This document shows positions 7,843 to 17,204 of a stretch of 64,000 nucleotides of DNA, in pieces. The notes beneath the pieces are model-generated. The model saw only the letters and a list, made by a program, of their open reading frames with translations, had not been told where the DNA came from and did no database searches. The stretch's first letter is position 1. Each line of letters starts with the position of its first letter. Origin of the DNA: QHWT01 sp963755695 (GTDB lineage Bacteria; Acidobacteriota; Vicinamibacteria; Vicinamibacterales; 2-12-FULL-66-21); assembly GCA_963755695.1 (NCBI GenBank), contig CAVWLB010000006.1:62001-126000 (forward strand), written 5' to 3'. The position numbers were made by a program, and so were the translations under genes.

Positions 7843-9104
7843 TGAAAACCCGATCTGCAGCCCGTTGGTCGCCCAGACGTAATTCTCAAATGGTCGCGAT
7901 ACACCGTTGACATCGGCTGGAGTCCAAACACGCCCTCAACGAGCACCGTGAAATGCTGCCACCGCGGATTGCCTTCGCTGTCGTCAGACTCGGCGCGGGA
8001 GTGTGCGTGGGTTACGCTGCTCGGCGTTCGTATCGATGGTGAAGACCACCGACTTGCGGAATGGCGACCACCCGTCCCGCGCTGGGCGCCGCAGTCTCGC
8101 GCGGCACCGGCGAATCCCTGTCGAGCGAGAGATGCGTTCGCGAACGGTGGTAGTAGGCGACGTAAGCGTTCAAGACGCGTCGCAGGCCGCGCGCGTTCCA
8201 GACGATGACGTGGTCGAGGCATTCGCGGCGAATCGATCCGATCAGCCGCTCCGCGTACGCGTTCTGCCACGGTGAGCGCGGCGCGGTGACGACTTCGTGA
8301 ATCTCCATCGCTGTCGCCGTGGTGGCCCACCCGTGAAAGGCGGAATCCCGATCCCGGACGAGATCGCACGGCGTTTCGTTCCACGGGAAGGCCTCGCGGA
8401 GTTGCTGCGCCGTCCACGTTGCGGTCGGATGGTCGGTGATGGCCACATGCACGATGCGTCGGCGCTCGTGGGCGAGGATCACCAGGACGAACAGCAGGCG
8501 GCACGTCGCCGTCGGCACGACGAAGAAGTCCGCGGCGGCGATCTGGCCAAGGTGATTCGCCAGGAACGTGTGCCACGTCGGTGACGGCGGCCGTCTTGGG
8601 CGGGCCTTGTACTTCGCAACCGTCGCCTGGCTCACGTTCAGGCCCAGCTTGCGCAACTCGCCGTGAATCCGTGGCGCGCCCCACAATGGATTGGCCTGCG
8701 ACATCGTCCGAATCAGCGCCCGTACCTCAGCCGACACGGTGGGTCTGCCGATGCGTCGCCGACTTTTCCACGCCCAGAACAAGCGAAAGCCTCGGCGATG
8801 CCACGCGATGACCGTCTCCGGTTGAACGATGACAAGCGCCGTGCGCCAGTTCGCCCAGACGCGCGACAGCCAGATCCAGAGGCATCGGTCAACCTTTCCG
8901 AGAGCGAGGCGGTGCGAGTGTGATCGCTGCAGCACCTGCAGTTGGTGGTGTAGCGCCAGCACTTCGAGGTGCAGCGCAATCCGCGATCGGATCAGCCCTC
9001 GGAAGGTCAGGAAGGCCGAAATCAGCACAGAGCGCATCACCGAAGAGCCTAATCTTCGCTCGCGGTAAGCGCAACGACTGCAACACAAAAGGCCTTTTCA
9101 GTAG
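7843..9104 (-). mobile_element. Insertion sequence, copy 1 of 3
   Basis: A 1262 bp element nearly identical to 30410-31671 and largely to 41219-42482. It begins TGAAAACCCGATCTGCAG and ends AAAAGGCCTTTTCAGTAG, the limits of identity between copies 1 and 2. The ends are short imperfect inverted repeats (TGAAAA / TTTTCA). It carries one transposase on the reverse strand. No target duplication is visible. It inserted into an older transposase (7563-7842). Confidence 0.85.
8012..9037 (-). CDS. IS transposase, integrase core (intact)
   Basis: 341 residues from MRSVLISAFLTFRGLIRS. N-terminal helical and HTH-like region (TVIAWHRRGFRLFWAWKSRR, NPLWGAPRIHGELRKLG), then an rve catalytic core with Asp in AADFFVVPT, Asp in DLVRDRDSAFHG and Glu in QNAYAERLIGS, ending HHRYERRAA. 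It catalyses cut or copy-and-paste of the element. Full length with all three acidic residues, so probably active. The upstream in-frame ATG at 9037+51 would start in the IS end and is less likely. Confidence 0.88.
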   Translation of the reverse strand: MRSVLISAFLTFRGLIRSRIALHLEVLALHHQLQVLQRSHSHRLALGKVDRCLWIWLSRVWANWRTALVIVQPETVIAWHRRGFRLFWAWKSRRRIGRPTVSAEVRALIRTMSQANPLWGAPRIHGELRKLGLNVSQATVAKYKARPRRPPSPTWHTFLANHLGQIAAADFFVVPTATCRLLFVLVILAHERRRIVHVAITDHPTATWTAQQLREAFPWNETPCDLVRDRDSAFHGWATTATAMEIHEVVTAPRSPWQNAYAERLIGSIRRECLDHVIVWNARGLRRVLNAYVAYYHRSRTHLSLDRDSPVPRETAAPSAGRVVAIPQVGGLHHRYERRAA

Positions 9105-9128
9105 GGGCTATATCATCGTGTCGAGTCT

Positions 9129-9446
9129 TCAGACCTGATAGCCGGCGCGCTTCAGCGCCGGCACCAACTGTTCCTGAATCGCCTCGAGCAGACGCGTTAC
9201 TGCAGGTGCCTCGTTCTCGAAATCCCGACGGAGGCGGCCTGTTGTGTTGTGCTCATCCAACTGGCGCACAGCTTGTATCAGGCGCTCGCAGGCGGCCTCG
9301 ACACCGCAGCGTTGTTCACCAGCCAAAGTCAGTTCGTGCGCCGAGCGTCGTATATGTCCTTCGACATCGCCCTCGGGAAGTCGGCCGGCGAACTTCTCGA
9401 TCGTTTGGATCGTCGACAGGACGCCCTCGAAATCCTCATAAGGCAT
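9129..9446 (-). CDS. Hypothetical helical protein linked to groEL
   Basis: 105 residues (MPYEDFEGVLSTIQTIEKFA). It is predominantly alpha-helical with charged amphipathic repeats and no membrane segment or known motif. Its ATG overlaps the end of the preceding small gene by 11 nt, suggesting coupled translation. With that gene it forms the distal part of a groES-groEL-orf-orf row. Function unknown. Confidence 0.6.
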   Translation of the reverse strand: MPYEDFEGVLSTIQTIEKFAGRLPEGDVEGHIRRSAHELTLAGEQRCGVEAACERLIQAVRQLDEHNTTGRLRRDFENEAPAVTRLLEAIQEQLVPALKRAGYQV

Positions 9447-9624
9447 GGTGCTGGCACCTTCGGCAAGTCATGGCGACGGGGCATCCCTTGTCCCTATCCA
9501 TCCGAATCAGATCCTTTGGGTTGGACGCCGCGAGTGTATGCGTCCAACGTTGTCGTGCTCCATCGACATTCCACAGTTTCACACCGACGGTCAACATGAC
9601 CGCGAGAGCAACGCCCGCGAGCAC
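9436..9624 (-). CDS. Small single-pass membrane protein after groEL
   Basis: 62 residues from a GTG start 12 nt after the groEL stop. It opens with a membrane helix (LAGVALAVMLTVGVKLWNV) followed by a charged tail with two Cys (CRRCQHHAL). Tight spacing places it in the groESL transcript. No family recognised. Could be a heat-shock-linked membrane peptide, or a chance frame; the overlap with the next gene favours real coding. Confidence 0.45.
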   Translation of the reverse strand: MLAGVALAVMLTVGVKLWNVDGARQRWTHTLAASNPKDLIRMDRDKGCPVAMTCRRCQHHAL

Positions 9625-9636
9625 ACGCGTGTCGGG

Positions 9637-11254
9637 TCAGTACATCCCGCCCATTCCTCCACCGGGCGCTGGTGCCTCCTTCTTCTCGGGAATCTCCGCC
9701 ACGAGCGCCTCGGTCGTGAGCAGGAGCGATGCGATCGACGCCGAGTTCTGAAGCGCGGTCCGCACCACCTTGGTCGGGTCGATGACGCCGGCGATGACCA
9801 GGTTCTCGTACTTGTCGTTCAGCGCGTTGAAGCCTTCCTCGGGTCCCATCTCCTTGACCTTCGAGACGACGATGGAGCCTTCCTCGCCGGCGTTGGTGGC
9901 GATCCAGCGCAGCGGCTCCTCGATGGCGCGAGCGACGATATTGACGCCAATCTGCTGATCGCCGCTGAGCTTGAGCCCTCTGAGCGCCTTCGGCGGCGCG
10001 GAGCAGCGCGACGCCCCCGCCCGGGACGATGCCCTCTTCGACGGCCGCCTTCGTGGCGTGCATGGCGTCCTCTACGCGCGCCTTCTTCTCCTTCATCTCG
10101 GTCTCGGTGGCCGCGCCCACTTTGATCACGGCCACGCCGCCGACGAGCTTCGCGAGCCGCTCCTGCAATTTCTCGCGATCATACTCGGACGTCGTGTCCT
10201 CGATCTGCGCCCGGATCTGCTTGACGCGGCCCTCGATCGCGTTCTTCGTGCCCGCGCCTTCGATGATCGTCGTATTGTCCTTGTCGATCGTGACCTTCTT
10301 CGCCGTGCCGAGGTCTTCGAGCTTCAGGTTCTCGAGCTTGAGGCCGAGGTCCTCGGTGATTGCCCGGCCGTTGGTAAGGATCGCCATGTCCTCGAGCATC
10401 GCCTTCCGCCGGTCACCGTAACCTGGCGCCTTGACGGCCGCGACCTTCAGCGTCCCGCGCAGCTTGTTGACGACGAGCGTCGCAAGCGCCTCGCCCTCCA
10501 GGTCCTCGGCAACTACGAGCAACGGCTTACCGCTCTGCGCGACGCGCTCGAGCAGCGGCAGGAAGTCCTTCAGGCTCGAGATCTTCTTTTCGTGGATGAG
10601 AATGTGCGGATCCTCGAGCACGACTTCCATCCGCTCCGGATCGGTCACGAAATACGGTGATAGATACCCGCGATCGAACTGCATCCCTTCGACGACCTCG
10701 AGCGACGTTTCAATCGTCTTCGCCTCTTCGACCGTAATCACGCCGTCCTTGCCGACCTTGTCCATGGCGTCGGCGATGATCGTGCCGATGGTCGCGTCGT
10801 TGTTCGCGGAAATGGTGCCGACCTGGGCGACCATGTTGCCGCTGACCGGCTTCGACATCTTCTTGAGTTCGGCGGTGATCACCTCAACCGCCCGCTCGAT
10901 GCCGCGCTTGATCTCCATCGGGTTCGCGCCGGCGACCACGTTTTTCGCGCCCTCGCGATAGATGGCCTGGGCGAGCACGGTGGCGGTCGTCGTGCCATCC
11001 CCGGCGATATCAGACGTCTTGCTCGCGACTTCCCGCGCCATCTGCGCACCCATGTTTTCGAGCGGGTCTTTCAGATCGATCTCCTTGGCGACGGTCACGC
11101 CGTCCTTGGTAATCGTCGGCGATCCGAACTTCTTGTCGAGGACGACGTTGCGGCCCTTGGGGCCAAGGGTAACTTTGACTGCGTCGGCCAACTGATTGAT
11201 ACCGCGCAAGACGGCCCCGCGCGCCTGCTCGCCATACACAATCTGCTTTGCCAT
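9637..11254 (-). CDS. groEL: Chaperonin GroEL (one frameshift)
   Basis: Starts at MAKQIVYGEQARGAVLRG after AGGAGATAAACGTC. It carries standard 60 kDa chaperonin features: VTLGPKGRNVVLDKKFG, the ATP-binding GDGTTTATVLAQ, ATLVVNKLRGTLKVAAVKAP and the C-terminal VIDPTKVVRTALQNSASIAS, ending PGGGMGGMY. Near 9991 one extra base shifts the frame (LLRAA then Gln/Arg-rich nonsense), and the true frame resumes at once with GLKLSGDQQIGVN. So the protein is complete apart from one indel. It folds client proteins in the cytoplasm with GroES. Either an indel error or a decaying copy; other groEL pieces occur at 21.5 and 21.7 kb. Confidence 0.9.
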
Positions 11255-11292
11255 GACGTTTATCTCCTGTACTGCTCCGCTGCCCCACGCGG

Positions 11293-11600
11293 TTACTTCT
11301 TCCTTTGGTCTTGCCTTCGATGACCGCCAGCACTTCATCCTCTCTCACGATGAGGTAGTCCTCGCCGGCGAGCTTGATCTCCTGGCCAGCGTACTTGCCG
11401 AACAGGATCCGGTCGCCCGCTTTGACGTCGAGGGGGACGCGCTTGCCGTCGTCTTTCGTCTTCCCGTTGCCGGCGGCGATGACCGTGCCCTGCTGCGGCT
11501 TCTCGTTGGCCGTGTCGGGGAGGATGATTCCGCCGATGTGCTGTTCGCCTTCCTCGAGGCGTTGAACAATGATGCGGTCGTGCAGCGGTCTGAAGTTCAT
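11293..11600 (-). CDS. groES: Co-chaperonin GroES (frameshift at C-terminus)
   Basis: MNFRPLHDRIIVQRLEEGEQ begins a normal GroES with mobile-loop sequence EEGEQHIGGIILPD and core DDGKRVPLDVKAGDRILFG, through DEVLAVIEGK. A normal protein would stop about here; as written the frame reads on into groEL out of phase. One missing A in the AAA run near 11302 would give a stop at 11293-11295, 38 nt before groEL. No CIRCE inverted repeat was found in the 160 nt upstream, so HrcA control is not supported. Confidence 0.88.
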
Positions 11601-12422
11601 GAATTTCGACTCCAGACTGGCGTGAACCGGCGCAGTAGCGTCGAGAAACCGAGTGGTCTCGGAGCCACGAAGCTGATGTTGTCGTGATTGCGAGACGTAT
11701 CCTTCAACACGATTTCCACCCACTTGGAATTCTTTCCCGACCGGTCGGTGGCTCGAGAAGGGCCTGGTATTGAACGCGACCGAGCGCTCGCCAACCAGAG
11801 ACGCCTCTGAACAGCGACACACGCCGAAAGTTGCTGCCGCGAGTGCCGATCGCGGCGAGTCGATGGAGACGGAAGTTCGAGGGAGGTTTCACGGTGCGCT
11901 CCGATCGATGGCCGAAGTGGGCCGTCGGCGCGCACCCGTTAAGGACGGGGCACTACTCGAACGCTGGCCGGCTCAATTCTCGAAACGCTATCAGTGAACT
12001 ATACGTCGGGGAACACCGGGTGCGTGTTCACAATGGAACAGTCTGCATTCACCAGGATTTGCTTGCGCCGAGATGCCTGTTGTGTGCTATCCTCTCGCTG
12101 CTCTTGCGGGCGGCCTTGTTAGCTCGCGGGTCGTTAGCCCCGAACAAAACATGTCCCATCAGTGGGACCACAAACAAATGCCACCCGCAAGGCCTTCTCG
12201 CAGGTCGGCGCGCTCAGCGCCTCGATCAACACCTCTGAATCAACCACGAACAGCGTTCTGATCGGTATCGCGCGCAAGCGCCACGCCGACCCAGAACGGG
12301 CAGGCCTCACACGATCGCCGCATTCGCCATCGATGTCCGCCTGTGCGTCTCGAATTTCAGATTCTCTCGCTGAATCCTGGATTGGGCAACGTTGCGTCGC
12401 GTGTAGGGTGCGAAAAACCTGA
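11601..12422. other. Region without a recognised gene
   Basis: About 820 nt upstream of groES. A short reverse frame (KWVEIVLKDTSRNHDNISFV) near 11640-11720 looks protein-like but has no clear limits. The forward strand near 12160-12420 holds an unremarkable Ser-rich frame. No terminator or CIRCE element was seen. The groESL promoter must lie here. Confidence 0.35.
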
Positions 12423-13250
12423 TCACGCTGCGACCAGGTACTCATGAACGACACCGCCGAGGCGATCTCGGCGGAAAATACGCGCGTTGCTCAACGCTAA
12501 CCGCGACGCGACAGGGCGCCGCGCCTCAGGTGGCGCGAGCGACAGCGCTCTATGGGGCCGGTGGCTGTTGTAGTGATCCACGAAGATCTCAAGAATCCGC
12601 TGGAGGTGCCGTTGGTTCAGAATCAGCAGCCAATCGAGACATTCTGAACGGACGGTGCGCACGAACCGCTCGGCAACCGCGTTGGCTTGTGGCGCGCGAA
12701 ACGGCGTACGAATGACCTCGATGCCGTCGCTTCGGAACACGGCGTCAAAACCATCGGTGAATTTCTGATCCCGATCACGAATCAGAAATCGCATCGGTTT
12801 CGAGCGCTCCGCCAAGGTCCACGACAGTTGCCGAGCTTGCTGAACGACCCACGATGCACTCGGATTCGCCGTGCAGCCGGCTACATGCACACGGCGGCTG
12901 CCTAACTCGATGAAGAAGAGGACGTAGAGGTGTTGCAGCGAGATCGTCTCGACCGTGAAGAAATCCACGGCCAACAGGGACTGGCGGTGTGCCCGAACGA
13001 ACTCGCGCCAGGTCGTCTCGCGGCGCTTACCCGCCGGTCCGAGACCAGTTGCCCGGAGCCATGCGCGCACGGTCGTAGCTGACACGGCGATGCCCAGCCC
13101 CTTCAGTTCGCCGACTATCGGCGGATAGCCCCATCGCGGGTTCTCCTGCGCGAGGCGCAACACCAGGTCTCGAATCTGACGACTTATCGGTGGACGTCCC
13201 ACCGGACGCGCGTACGTCCACGGTCTGGCTGGTACAGCTGGCTTTGTCGA
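12423..13250 (-). pseudogene. IS481-like integrase transposase, 5' end degraded
   Basis: The conserved frame starts WTYARPVGRPPISRQIRDL and contains an HTH linker (WGYPPIVGELKGLGIAVSAT), catalytic Asp in LLAVDFFTVETI, Asp in FLIRDRDQKFTD and Glu in QANAVAERFVRT, ending RDRLGGVVHEYLVAA. Catalytic domain complete; the usual N-terminal 80 residues are missing or out of frame upstream of 13250. It differs clearly from the IS copy 1-3 enzyme. Probably inactive. Confidence 0.75.
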
Positions 13251-13480
13251 GCATTCAGATAATCGACGCGCCGCTGAATCGCCTCACCCGCCACCGGGTG
13301 GACGCAGGTTGCAGCGGCAATCGGATCGATTCGGCGCTTGCACAGGTACTGGTAAACACGGCAGGAGGCATCGAGCTGGCGAAGAGCGGCCTCGAGTCGG
13401 TGGAGGGTTTCGCGGCGCTGCGTTTGATCCAGGCGCTCATAGTCGGCGCCTTCCAACCGTACACCAATCCAACATCTCCT
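13184..13480 (-). CDS. Possible hypothetical protein cut by the transposase
   Basis: An open reverse frame reads as a helical protein (IGVRLEGADYERLDQTQR then RRETLHRLEAALRQLDASCR) with a TTG start preceded by GGAGGAG. It ends exactly where the transposase frame begins, so its 3' end may have been replaced. No family identified; it may be chance coding. Confidence 0.25.
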   Translation of the reverse strand, partial: RRCWIGVRLEGADYERLDQTQRRETLHRLEAALRQLDASCRVYQYLCKRRIDPIAAATCVHPVAGEAIQRRVDYLNARQSQLYQPDRGRTRVRWDVHR

Positions 13481-13855
13481 CCGGCTTTTGTGAGAAACGT
13501 AACTATCGCGAGATCGAACCTCATCGGCAAGTTCCTACACGACCTCGAAGGTCTGCGACCAACCGCTCGTGCCGCGGTTATGCAAAGAAGGCGCGGCGCC
13601 GGAGCAAAACATCTTCACTGAGCGTAGCGCAGAGCTTGGTGTGTAGATCTTGCGTATCTCCCGATTCGGCAAGCTCAGCCTTCACTATGGATGTGGTTCG
13701 CTCAAACTCCTGTTCGCGCTCGAGTTGTCTGCGAAGAGCGAACAAAGCGCCGAAAGTGCTGCGCGTGTTGCACTCTCCACGACGACGCGGGTACAGCAAG
13801 GGTCGGATGAGAGGCAGGCGGCATGGCGCCGCTGCTCTGATAAGGAGGACGTGCA
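13481..13855. other. Intergenic, nothing recognised
   Basis: No convincing gene. An AAGGAGG ribosome site at the right edge belongs to the gene starting at 13856. Confidence 0.35.
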
Positions 13856-14443
13856 ATGACGGTTGGTAAAGCCGGTCTGATCACGGCGGGCCTTGTCGGG
13901 GTGGTCGCACTCGGCGTCGCGACCGGTCCGACGATTCAGAAGAACTGGTCGAGGAGGCATGCGCCGGTTACTCGGGCGGTCGAACCGAGCGCGCCACCTC
14001 CCGCGATGGCTCGGCCCGCGCGCCGCGTGCGTTCGTCGTCGCCACGCACGCATGACGTGGCCGCGGTAAAGGCGGTAAAGAAGGAGTCGAACACGCCACG
14101 CACGCATGACGTGGCCGCGGTAAAGAAGGAGTCGAACACGATCGAGACGATTGCCGTCTCGATGTGGGAGCCGGAGTTCCGCGATCGCGTGAAGGCAGTC
14201 CTCAATCCTGGCGCAAAGCCCGAGATCGCGGCCGCGAACTTTGCCAGCGCCGAGCAGTTCATGACGGTGGCGCACGCGGCGCGCAACACCCAGGTGCCGT
14301 TCATGGTGCTGAAGGATCGCGTGCTCAACCAGGGCCAGTCGCTCGCGCAGGCGATTCACGAATTCAAGCCCGATCTGGACGCGAGGGCCGAAGTGACGCG
14401 CGCGCATGCGGCGGCACGGGAGGATCTGGAGAGCGCTGGCTAG
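13856..14443 (+). CDS. Membrane-anchored hypothetical protein with internal tandem repeat
   Basis: 195 residues from an ATG after AAGGAGGACGTGCA. An N-terminal membrane helix (GLITAGLVGVVALGVATGP) anchors a Pro/Arg-rich linker and a helical periplasmic domain (FASAEQFMTVAHAARNTQVP, VLKDRVLNQGQSLAQAIHEF). The linker contains a tandem duplication, PRTHDVAAVKAVKKESNT at residues 63-80 followed by PRTHDVAAVKKESNT at 81-95. A strong terminator follows at 14462. Function unknown; the small helical domain recurs in Acidobacteriota proteins as far as I recall, but I cannot name it. Confidence 0.7.
   Translation: MTVGKAGLITAGLVGVVALGVATGPTIQKNWSRRHAPVTRAVEPSAPPPAMARPARRVRSSSPRTHDVAAVKAVKKESNTPRTHDVAAVKKESNTIETIAVSMWEPEFRDRVKAVLNPGAKPEIAAANFASAEQFMTVAHAARNTQVPFMVLKDRVLNQGQSLAQAIHEFKPDLDARAEVTRAHAAAREDLESAG
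14042..14140 (+). repeat. Intragenic tandem duplication (54 + 45 bp)
   Basis: Two adjacent units beginning CCACGCACGCATGACGTGGC. The first has an extra 9 bp (GCGGTAAAG), itself a local duplication. Both units keep the frame, so the linker length can vary. Confidence 0.85.
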
Positions 14444-14461
14444 GTAGAGTGCATTCGCTTC

Positions 14462-14491
14462 ACAGACGGGCGGCCTCGTGCCGCCCGTCTT
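14462..14491 (+). terminator. Rho-independent terminator
   Basis: Perfect 11 bp stem AGACGGGCGGC / GCCGCCCGTCT with loop CTCGT followed by a T run, 19 nt after the stop of the preceding gene. Confidence 0.9.
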
Positions 14492-14589
14492 TTGTACGCG
14501 AATCAAGCGTAATGATGGTGTCCGATGAGCGACTCGGCGCCAGTCGATCGACGTGTTGATTGGCGAGAACAATTGGCGGCGCCCGAGCG

Positions 14590-14975
14590 ACTACGCGTCG
14601 CCCGTAGCGCATGCATCGGATCGATCTTCGTTGCGGTGCGGGCGGGCAACCAGCTGGCGGTCAACGCAATCGCGAGCAGCGCCGCAGCCGCGAGACCGAA
14701 GGAACGGATCGTGCGCGCTCACGCCGTAGAGCAGCGTCGACAGCCGCGCGAGTCGCGGCGAGCGCGGCCCCGAGTCCGACGATCACGCCGGCCACGGCGA
14801 GCACGGCGCCTTCACGCACCACCAGCGAGCGTACACTGCGGATCTGGGCGCTGAGCACGAGGCGGATGCCGATCTCGCGTTGGCGCGTCCCTACCATATG
14901 GCTGAGCAGCCCGTACAGGCCGACCGCGGCGACCATCAGCGCCAGCAGTGCGTACGCGCCGACTGCCGCGGCTGG
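14590..14975 (-). pseudogene. FtsX/MacB-type permease C-terminal remnant
   Basis: AYALLALMVAAVGLYGLLSH, TRQREIGIRLVLSAQIRSV and GAVLAVAGVIVGLGAALAAT are the final membrane helices and the REIGIRLALGA-like motif of an ABC-associated permease. Two frameshifts separate the rest (LSTLLYGVSAHDPF; LTASWLPARTATKIDPMHAL). The N-terminal three quarters are gone, replaced by a transposase fragment joined in frame. Confidence 0.75.
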
Positions 14976-15270
14976 ACGACCCGTACGGGACCGACGCTTC
15001 CACGTCCAGAACAGGCGGAACCTGCGTCGGTGCCAGGCGAGTACGGTGTCCGGCTTGATGAGGACGAGCGCCGGCCGCCAACCGCTCCACGCCTGCGACA
15101 GCCACGCCCAGAGCACCCGATCCGCCGCAGTCAGACGAAGTCGCGAGGGCGCGAGCGATTCAGGACCGCCAACTGATACGGGAGCGCGAGGATCTCAAGG
15201 TGCAGAGCCGCGCGCGATCGAGCGGCTGACCGAAGCGCGAAGACCAGCGAAACGACGACGCAGGTCACAA
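14976..15270 (-). pseudogene. Transposase N-terminal remnant
   Basis: RVLWAWLSQAWSGWRPALVL and KPDTVLAWHRRRFRLFWTWK are the N-terminal part of an IS transposase of the copy 1-3 family. The part before (LAVLNRSRP) is in another frame. It runs directly into the permease remnant after GRPAAAV, so the junction is a deletion or replacement point. Confidence 0.7.
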
Positions 15271-15604
15271 GTCGAGCCTATTCGACGTCGAGCGCGACTT
15301 CAATCAACGCACCGCTTACAACGTTTCTGGTAGGCACAGCCGCCAGCATTCGCTGTTCGCACGAATGGTGCTGAATGGGACAGCGCACATCCGCTTACTG
15401 GCACAGACTGATGGCTCTGTCGACCAAGTCGACCAAGAAGGATTCGGGGTCATTGGCGAGCGTGCAGTCGGCAGCAGCTGCTGAAGACGTTCCTCGGCGT
15501 GTTGTTCTGATCGGGCGTCCTCGTGCGCTCGCCCGACCGTCGCCGGCCATTGGAAAACGCGCGAGCTTCGTGCGGGTCGCCGGGTCCTGTCAGGGAGATT
15601 CAAT
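15271..15604. other. Intergenic, nothing recognised
   Basis: No coding frame was recognised. The end of the stretch (GTCAGGGAGATTCAAT) supplies the ribosome site for the next gene. Confidence 0.35.
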
Positions 15605-16201
15605 ATGAAGACTACGGCGTTGCTATTTCCGAGACTTCTGTTGGCCGCGTCCGTTGCCGCGGCCGCCTTGTTCGCGGTCCCGCCTCTGTCCGCGCAGAAC
15701 GCGAAGGAGAGCTTCACTGGCTTTGCCATCAACTTGAATGGAGGGGCGAAGACCGCAGTCGTGGACTTCACGATCGAGCGCTGGTCGACGGACGCCGAGC
15801 GCGAGCAGCTGCTCGCCATTCTGCAGGAGGAGAAGGACAGTTACAGGGCGAACGAGAAGCTGCTGAAGGCGCTGCAGAAAATGCCGAAGGTCGGCTATAT
15901 CCGCACCGCCAACACGCTGGCCTGGGACCTGCGGTACGCCCGTCAGAGCGGGCTCGATGAAGGGGGACGTCGCATCGTGCTCGCGACCGACCGCCCCATT
16001 GGCTTCGTGGAAGCGCGCAACAGCGGGCGCTCGATGGATTATCCGTTCACGATTGTCGAGATGCAGCTGGACGGCAACGACAAGGGCGTCGGAAAGATCC
16101 TCGCGGGCACGAAGATCTTCATCGACAAGAAGAACAACCTGGTGCTCGAGCACTACGGCCAGCAGCCGGTGCGGTTCAACGAGATCCGAAGGCAAAAGTA
16201 G
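15605..16201 (+). CDS. Secreted hypothetical protein
   Basis: 198 residues with a clear signal peptide (LLAASVAAAALFAVPPLSAQ). The mature part is a single alpha/beta domain: FTGFAINLNGGAKTAVVDFT, a helical stretch, IRTANTLAWDLRYARQ, then strands (RRIVLATDRPIGF; FTIVEMQLDGNDKGVGKILA; NLVLEHYGQQPVRFNEIRR). This pattern is recurrent in Acidobacteriota secreted proteins of unknown function. No catalytic motif seen. Preceded by AGGGAGATTCAAT. Stands between an IS remnant and a small membrane-protein gene, with no clear operon. Confidence 0.7.
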   Translation: MKTTALLFPRLLLAASVAAAALFAVPPLSAQNAKESFTGFAINLNGGAKTAVVDFTIERWSTDAEREQLLAILQEEKDSYRANEKLLKALQKMPKVGYIRTANTLAWDLRYARQSGLDEGGRRIVLATDRPIGFVEARNSGRSMDYPFTIVEMQLDGNDKGVGKILAGTKIFIDKKNNLVLEHYGQQPVRFNEIRRQK

Positions 16202-16511
16202 CCGCGACCGACTCGTGGTCCCCTATCACTCCCGCGAGCAGTTCTCGCGCCAGGCCGACATCCGGTACCGCCCCAGACGAGCATTGCGGCGCCGGACGTG
16301 CCCTACCACATCGGCAAGATTCGCGAGAGGCTGCTGCCGAGCGCGCGTTGGCCACGAGGATACCGAGCCGCGTTGCCTCTCGAGATGCGGGTTGTTTCTG
16401 CAGGGAAACAAACAGCCGCCACTCCCAGCTCATGAACCGACCGTCGGCGTGTACCGTTCTGAACATCGCTGTTCGTGGCATCCGCGTAGAGTGGTGATGG
16501 AGGATTCTTCT
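16202..16511. other. Intergenic, nothing recognised
   Basis: No gene seen; its right end contains the GGAGG ribosome site at 16498-16503. Confidence 0.35.
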
Positions 16512-16874
16512 ATGCCCTATACATCTAGGTCTCCTTCTTTCGTTTGGTTTACCACACTTGGACTGTTTGGCTTGACCGCATTGGGTGTGGTTGGGGGCGC
16601 CTGGCTGCTCATGTTCCTCCTGGTCACTCTGGCAACGCCAGTCCTCATCGTTATGAGTCAGCATCGTATCGGCGTGATCGCGGGATCACGCAAACGTCCG
16701 AGAATCGTCACCGACCCGCGCGATCGGTCACCGTTGGATCCTGACCGGATTGACGTCTATCGGTGGGAGAGCGAAGGCGGCGCGCCGCGGATGTACGTCA
16801 GCAGCGCGAATCGTGACTCGGCCAAAGCTTCTCCGTCAACCCAGTCTCTCGTCATGGCCGCCGCGGAGGTTTGA
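16512..16874 (+). CDS. Small two-helix membrane protein
   Basis: 120 residues from the ATG 9 nt after GGAGG (MPYTSRSPSF). An upstream in-frame ATG at 16497 overlaps that ribosome site and is rejected. Two membrane segments (FTTLGLFGLTALGVVGGAWL, LMFLLVTLATPVLIVMSQH) precede a polar tail with PRIVTDPRDRSPLDPDRIDV. Function unknown. The stop overlaps the next ATG (TGATG), so the downstream frame is probably coupled. Confidence 0.6.
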   Translation: MPYTSRSPSFVWFTTLGLFGLTALGVVGGAWLLMFLLVTLATPVLIVMSQHRIGVIAGSRKRPRIVTDPRDRSPLDPDRIDVYRWESEGGAPRMYVSSANRDSAKASPSTQSLVMAAAEV

Positions 16875-16996
16875 TGATGTCCAATGCTGCGCGACAAGAA
16901 TCAGCTCACCGTCGTCCGCACGCACTGCCTATGGCGAGTCCATTTCTCGAATTCGATCTCACGGCCGAAATCGATCACCTTCGCCGTGAGCGATGA
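16874..16996 (+). pseudogene. Cupin-like protein, N-terminal remnant
   Basis: Starting in the TGATG overlap, the frame gives MMSNAARQESAHRRPH then ALPMASPFLEFDLTAEIDHL and stops after 40 residues. The string PLAGPFLEFDL..EI..LR is the N-terminus of small cupin-type proteins I have seen in soil bacteria; the cupin barrel that should follow is absent. Another frame to 17102 (LKLYVVRSSIHESGG) does not restore it. Broken or truncated. Confidence 0.4.
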
Positions 16997-17204
16997 GGAG
17001 CACCTGCTCAAACTGTACGTAGTGCGCAGTTCGATCCATGAGTCTGGAGGGACCAACGCGTTTCACGCGCGGGGGAGGCTTTACGTGGAGTTGGCCACGT
17101 GATTGGCACGGTGTTCCGCGAGCCACTGTTCGGTGACCCAGCCGAGATCTGACGCGATGGCGCAGCGCGCGAAGGTCAACCATCTGGGTCTTCTGTTTAC
17201 TGAC

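Noticed and set aside
7563..8684. 373-codon reverse frame spanning the IS left end
   Set aside because: Only its last 90 residues are transposase-like; the rest is an out-of-phase reading of IS copy 1.
11601..11760. CIRCE/HrcA operator upstream of groES
   Set aside because: No TTAGCACTC inverted repeat found in the leader.
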